From assembly GCF_041435355.1 (NCBI RefSeq), contig NZ_CP108443.1:434001-498000 (forward strand): a DNA stretch of 64,000 nucleotides, written 5' to 3'. The translations under genes and the position numbers were made by a program. Shown in pieces: positions 61,183-64,000 of the stretch; within the stretch, counting starts at the first letter, position 1, and every line of letters begins with the position of its first letter. The stretch is from Streptomyces sp. NBC_01276. Lineage in GTDB: Bacteria > Actinomycetota > Actinomycetes > Streptomycetales > Streptomycetaceae. The notes below the pieces were generated by a model. The model was not told the origin of the DNA and searched no databases. It worked only from the letters and a program-made list of their open reading frames with translations.

Positions 61183-61713
61183 CACCAGTACTCGGTGTGG
61201 GCCGAGGCCGCCGAGGCCCTGCGTTCGGTGGGCATCGAGCCGCGTGTGCTCAGCGGCGGGTCGACGCCGACGGTCGGGCAGTGGAGGCCGGGGTTCGTGA
61301 ACGAGCAGCGGCCCGGGGTGTATGCCTTCAACGACGCTACGCAGTTGGCCATCGGATCGTGCGGGCCCGAGGATCTGGCCCTGGTGACGGCGGCCACGGT
61401 CGTCAGCGTCCCGGACCCGAACAGGTTCGTGCTGGACGCCGGAAGCAAGGTCTTGGGCTCGGACCAGTCTCCCTGGGTGTCCGGGCGCGGATACCTGCCG
61501 GACTTCCCGGACGCGACGATCACCGCCATGTGGGAGCACCACGCGGTCGTCCGCGTAGCCGAAGGCACGAGCGTGCCGCAGATCGGCTCCGTGGTCGCGG
61601 TTGTGCCCAACCACGTGTGCACGCCGGTCAACCTCGCCGACGAGCTGCTGGCCGTTCAAGGCGGCAGGCTCGTCGACCGCTGGCCGGTCGCCGCGAGGGG
61701 AGCCAACACCTGA
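61183..61713 (+). pseudogene. D-threonine-aldolase/D-serine-dehydratase-like C-terminal fragment
   Basis: Open from a stop at 61180-61182: SVWAEAAEALRSVGIEPRVL, SGGSTPTVGQ, NEQRPGVYAFNDATQLAIGS and the C-terminal domain EHHAVVRVAEGTSVPQIGSV with VPNHVCTPVNLADELLAVQG. The C-P-V/H motif with H and C (NHVCTPV) is the metal-binding part of the family. The N-terminal alanine-racemase-like PLP barrel with its Lys (about 190 residues) is absent, so translation from GTG 61195 would give a cofactorless stub. Confidence 0.75.
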
Positions 61714-62355
61714 CACCCGCCGAAGCCGGAGCGGTTCGAAACCACGGCGGGCAGCGAGAGCCACCCGCGTACCTCTCTGGGATCCGCCCACCAACGCTCT
61801 GGCCGACCGTGCCGCTCCTCGGGGAGGCACGCGTATCCGCCCCCGACGGTCTCGGCCGCTCGCGGGGGTGTGCTGATGGGGGACCCGTAGTCTGCGGGCA
61901 TGTCCGATGTCCTGTCCGCCCGCATGCCGTCGACGCTCTTCGACGGGTTGCGGACCGCTACACCGGGCAGGACGTCGCCACCGCCGCGCAGGCCGCGGGC
62001 CTTTGGGTACAGCAGGTATTCACCGCCACACAGTGTCCCTTGACCGACTGAGTGATCCCGGCCCGAGACGCACACTCGTGGTGGCTGTCCTGTTCTCGAT
62101 CACCGGCGTCCGCCCGGACGAGCACGACAAGCTCACGCGGCCCGTCCCGGCGAACCACGGCCGAGGTCCCGGCCGCCTCCGCCGCGCCTTCCACCGTCGA
62201 CGACCAGGACGCTGCCCTCCTACGGGCGGAGCCGGGCGGATCCGCGCGAACACGCTTTGGCCATGGCCCATTCCGAGTACGGCGGACCAGCGCCGGTCGC
62301 CGCGTCTCCCTTGCCGCCTCGTGTCCCGGCCCGCCCGTGCGCGGGTGATGCGTTG
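61714..62355. other. Intergenic, some coding scraps
   Basis: The plus strand at 61927-62048 reads HAVDALRRVADRYTGQDVAT then AAQAAGLWVQQVFTATQCPL, with coding character but no start; ATG 61901 lies in another frame (MSDVLSARMPSTLFDG). Possibly a frameshifted short gene. Nothing else was found. Confidence 0.35.
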
Positions 62356-63036
62356 TCAGGGCTGGTCGGTGGTGAGGTGGCGGAGGTAGGCGGCGGCGGT
62401 GGGGTAGGCGTGGTCCTGGGCACCGTGGCGGTGGAGTTCGAGCCGGCCGTCGGGGTGGATGCGCACGGTGGTGGTGGCGCGCCGTGGAGCCCGGGTTTCC
62501 TCGTGCCGACCGGTGAGGGTGTCCGAGGTGAGGACGGGGACGGGCGGCGGGAACATGGCGGTCGCGTCGGAGGCCGTGGCGGCGGGCGGCCGGCCGGTGC
62601 GGTTGGCGCTGCTGACGTAGAGCAGCGGACAGCCGGCGAGGACGGGCAGCAGGGGGGTCCAGCGGGCGCCGAACAGCAGGGCCCAGCCGTCGCGGACGGC
62701 GGGTGAGAGCCACCCGGGGCAGGGCACGTCCCGGCGGAGCGGAACCAGCAGGGTGAGGAGTTCCTCCTCCAGGAGCCGGCGGGCTGTCCGCGCGTGGCCC
62801 GCGTCGAGCGCCGAGGACGCGTCGAAGGCGGTGAGGGTGTCCGGGTGGTGGGCCCACAAGGCGACGGCCTGGCCGGCCGGCCGGCCTTTGGCCGTGTTCA
62901 CGGCGCCCGGAACGGTCCCGGCGAGGACGTAGGTCAGCGGTGCGGGGTTGGGCAGCACCACCGCCGTTCCCTCGCCCAGGGCCCGCCGCGCTTCGGCGAC
63001 ACCGGTGAAGGGGCCGCGGGGTGCGGTCGCGGTCAC
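62356..63036 (-). CDS. Sua5/YciO-domain protein
   Basis: A 226-residue protein starts with GTG in GTGA, overlapping the stop of the upstream gene by four bases, so it is translationally coupled to it. It has the Sua5/YciO/YrdC fold: ARRALGEGTAVVLPNPAPLT (strand with substrate-binding Pro), VNTAKGRPAGQAVALWAHHP (KxR motif, KGRP), LLVPLRRDVPC, and PLLYVSSANRTGRPPAATAS with SSAN-TG. KxRxxxQPxxxxW and SSANxSG are the diagnostic motifs. Housekeeping TsaC/Sua5 makes threonylcarbamoyl-AMP; this copy, in an operon with an HMGL enzyme, is more likely specialised (carbamoyl-adenylate chemistry or RNA binding). It lacks the Sua5 C-terminal domain. Confidence 0.85.
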   Translation of the reverse strand: MTATAPRGPFTGVAEARRALGEGTAVVLPNPAPLTYVLAGTVPGAVNTAKGRPAGQAVALWAHHPDTLTAFDASSALDAGHARTARRLLEEELLTLLVPLRRDVPCPGWLSPAVRDGWALLFGARWTPLLPVLAGCPLLYVSSANRTGRPPAATASDATAMFPPPVPVLTSDTLTGRHEETRAPRRATTTVRIHPDGRLELHRHGAQDHAYPTAAAYLRHLTTDQP

Positions 63037-64000
63037 CGGGTGTCTCCGGCCGGTGCGTGGGCGAGACCGTCGAGGTAGGCGGCGAACGCCGCGTCGTCGA
63101 CGACGGCCCGGCCGCTGCGGTAGGCCCGCGACTTCACCCACCGCATCGCCGCCCGTGCCCGTTGCTGGTCGAGGGCGTGTCCCAGCCGGGCGGCGACGGC
63201 GGTGACGACGCGGGCGCTGGCCAAGTGGGTCAGGACCACGGCCGGTTCGACACCCAGCACCTCGTGGGGGTCGTAGGGCTGGAACAGCTGCGGATGCACG
63301 AAGGGGGTTCCCGTCGAGAGGGTGCCGACCCCGGGGCCGACGATGGGTGTGGTCACGCTCAGCGGTACGCCGGTCTCCTCGGCCACCGCCCGCGCGATCG
63401 GCGTCAGAGCGGTCAGGTCCGGGGCGGTCCACCACGGTGCCGCATCAGGACCGAGGACCTCCTCGGGGTGACGGTCCAGGAGGAACACCAGCTGTTCGGT
63501 GGCCACCATCCCGGCCCGCTCCGCGATACCCAGCCACGCAGCGGAGACCACCCTCACCCCCGCCGAGAGTGCCTGCAGCGTGTTGGCCAGGCCCAGACCG
63601 AGATCGTTGTGCAGGTGCGCGCCCAGCACCACGCCCTCACCGGCCCCGGCCGCCACCGCGTCGAACATCGACCGGCAGCCGGCGGGCAACTGACCGCCGA
63701 CGGTGTCGGCCAGCAGCACCACGCCCGCCCCGGCCCCCGTCATCGCCCGCGCGTACGCGGCCATCAGTCCGGAGTCGGCGCGGGAGGCATCCGCCAGGCA
63801 CACGTCCACCGCGACCGACGCGTCGAGGTCACGGGCCCGCTTGACGCACGCGACGCCCTCCTCCAACGCCGCCCGCGCGCCGCGGTGCACCATCACCCGC
63901 GCCATGGCCTCCGACGCCGGCACCACCACCATCACCCGCGCGTGCGTACTGCCGCGCACCGACGCAACGGCCTGCACCACGTCCTGGGCGGCGCCCCGGC
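63033..64000 (-). CDS. HMGL-like enzyme (isopropylmalate/homocitrate synthase superfamily), 5' end beyond the window
   Basis: More than 320 residues are visible and the frame is open to the right edge. The TIM-barrel motifs seen are VMVVVPASEAMARVMVHRGA, KRARDLDASVAVDVCLADAS, GVVLLADTVGGQLPAG (strand with D-T-x-G) and LGAHLHNDLGLGLANTLQAL, where HxH binds the divalent metal, then VSAAWLGIAERAGMVATEQL in place of the usual G-G-E-R-A-G-N. After ~210 the sequence becomes a helical region (HPQLFQPYDPHEVLGVEPAV). Superfamily members condense or cleave 2-oxo acids with acetyl-CoA or pyruvate. The C-terminal regulatory domain of LeuA is absent. It is coupled to the Sua5-like gene by a GTGA overlap, suggesting a small biosynthetic operon. 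Confidence 0.85.
   Translation of the reverse strand, partial: RGAAQDVVQAVASVRGSTHARVMVVVPASEAMARVMVHRGARAALEEGVACVKRARDLDASVAVDVCLADASRADSGLMAAYARAMTGAGAGVVLLADTVGGQLPAGCRSMFDAVAAGAGEGVVLGAHLHNDLGLGLANTLQALSAGVRVVSAAWLGIAERAGMVATEQLVFLLDRHPEEVLGPDAAPWWTAPDLTALTPIARAVAEETGVPLSVTTPIVGPGVGTLSTGTPFVHPQLFQPYDPHEVLGVEPAVVLTHLASARVVTAVAARLGHALDQQRARAAMRWVKSRAYRSGRAVVDDAAFAAYLDGLAHAPAGDTR

Overview
The window is high-GC actinobacterial DNA. GTG starts are common, ribosome binding sites are of the AGGAGG type, GC-rich hairpins act as terminators, and the gene families are typical of the genus, so a Streptomyces (or very close relative) chromosome is the best reading. It holds at least fourteen separable transposase fragments (IS5-type, IS256, IS30, IS630, IS701, IS110) and many half-genes. 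That density of decay suggests a chromosome arm or other accessory region, not the core; this is an inference.

Layout. 1-9 kb is an insertion-sequence graveyard with a few intact islands: a YrhB-like protein cut by the left edge, a small membrane protein, a VOC protein and a LAETG-anchored surface protein. 9.1-10.5 kb is an intact cytochrome P450 plus 3Fe-4S ferredoxin pair. 12.3-15.4 kb is one large secreted modular glycosidase with two nearly identical NPCBM domains. 16-24 kb holds small conserved proteins, the remains of a trypsin/STAND-NTPase conflict system whose partner TCD1 gene is intact, an N-terminally truncated Cys-rich protein with an HEPN-like motif, and a GNAT gene. 24-31 kb has a lipoprotein, a lamin-tail-domain protein, a divergent VOC/TetR pair around a near-perfect 31-bp operator, a methyltransferase and another VOC protein.

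31-33.5 kb is a translationally coupled ABC transporter (ATPase and large permease). 33.8-37.3 kb is decayed again (a CbiO-like ATPase, an FAD monooxygenase 5' end, IS fragments) and contains an almost intact IS110-family element with a long structured left end. 37.5-39 kb is a divergent TetR/quinone-oxidoreductase pair. 40-45 kb has an acyl-CoA oxidase-like enzyme downstream of a second P450, then an SDR. 45-50.3 kb has a Tat-exported CDP-diacylglycerol diphosphatase, a divergent TIGR03086/WYL-regulator pair around a 27-bp dyad, a short RNA gene that folds as an unusual tRNA-Gly(UCC), and a D-Ala-D-Ala carboxypeptidase. 50.3-56.2 kb is a second graveyard, including an IS5-type element with recognisable terminal inverted repeats.

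56.3-61 kb is a coherent secreted beta-1,3-glucan (fungal wall) lysis module: GH16 laminarinase with ricin-type lectin, GH64 glucanase with CBM6, and a streptogrisin-type protease. The GH16 and protease genes carry the same GAGAGCGCTCTC palindrome in their upstream regions, so one LacI-type repressor probably controls them. The right edge enters an operon with an HMGL-fold enzyme translationally coupled to a Sua5/YciO-domain protein.

All functions are read from sequence motifs alone; no database search was possible. Domain-family names are from memory of family motifs.
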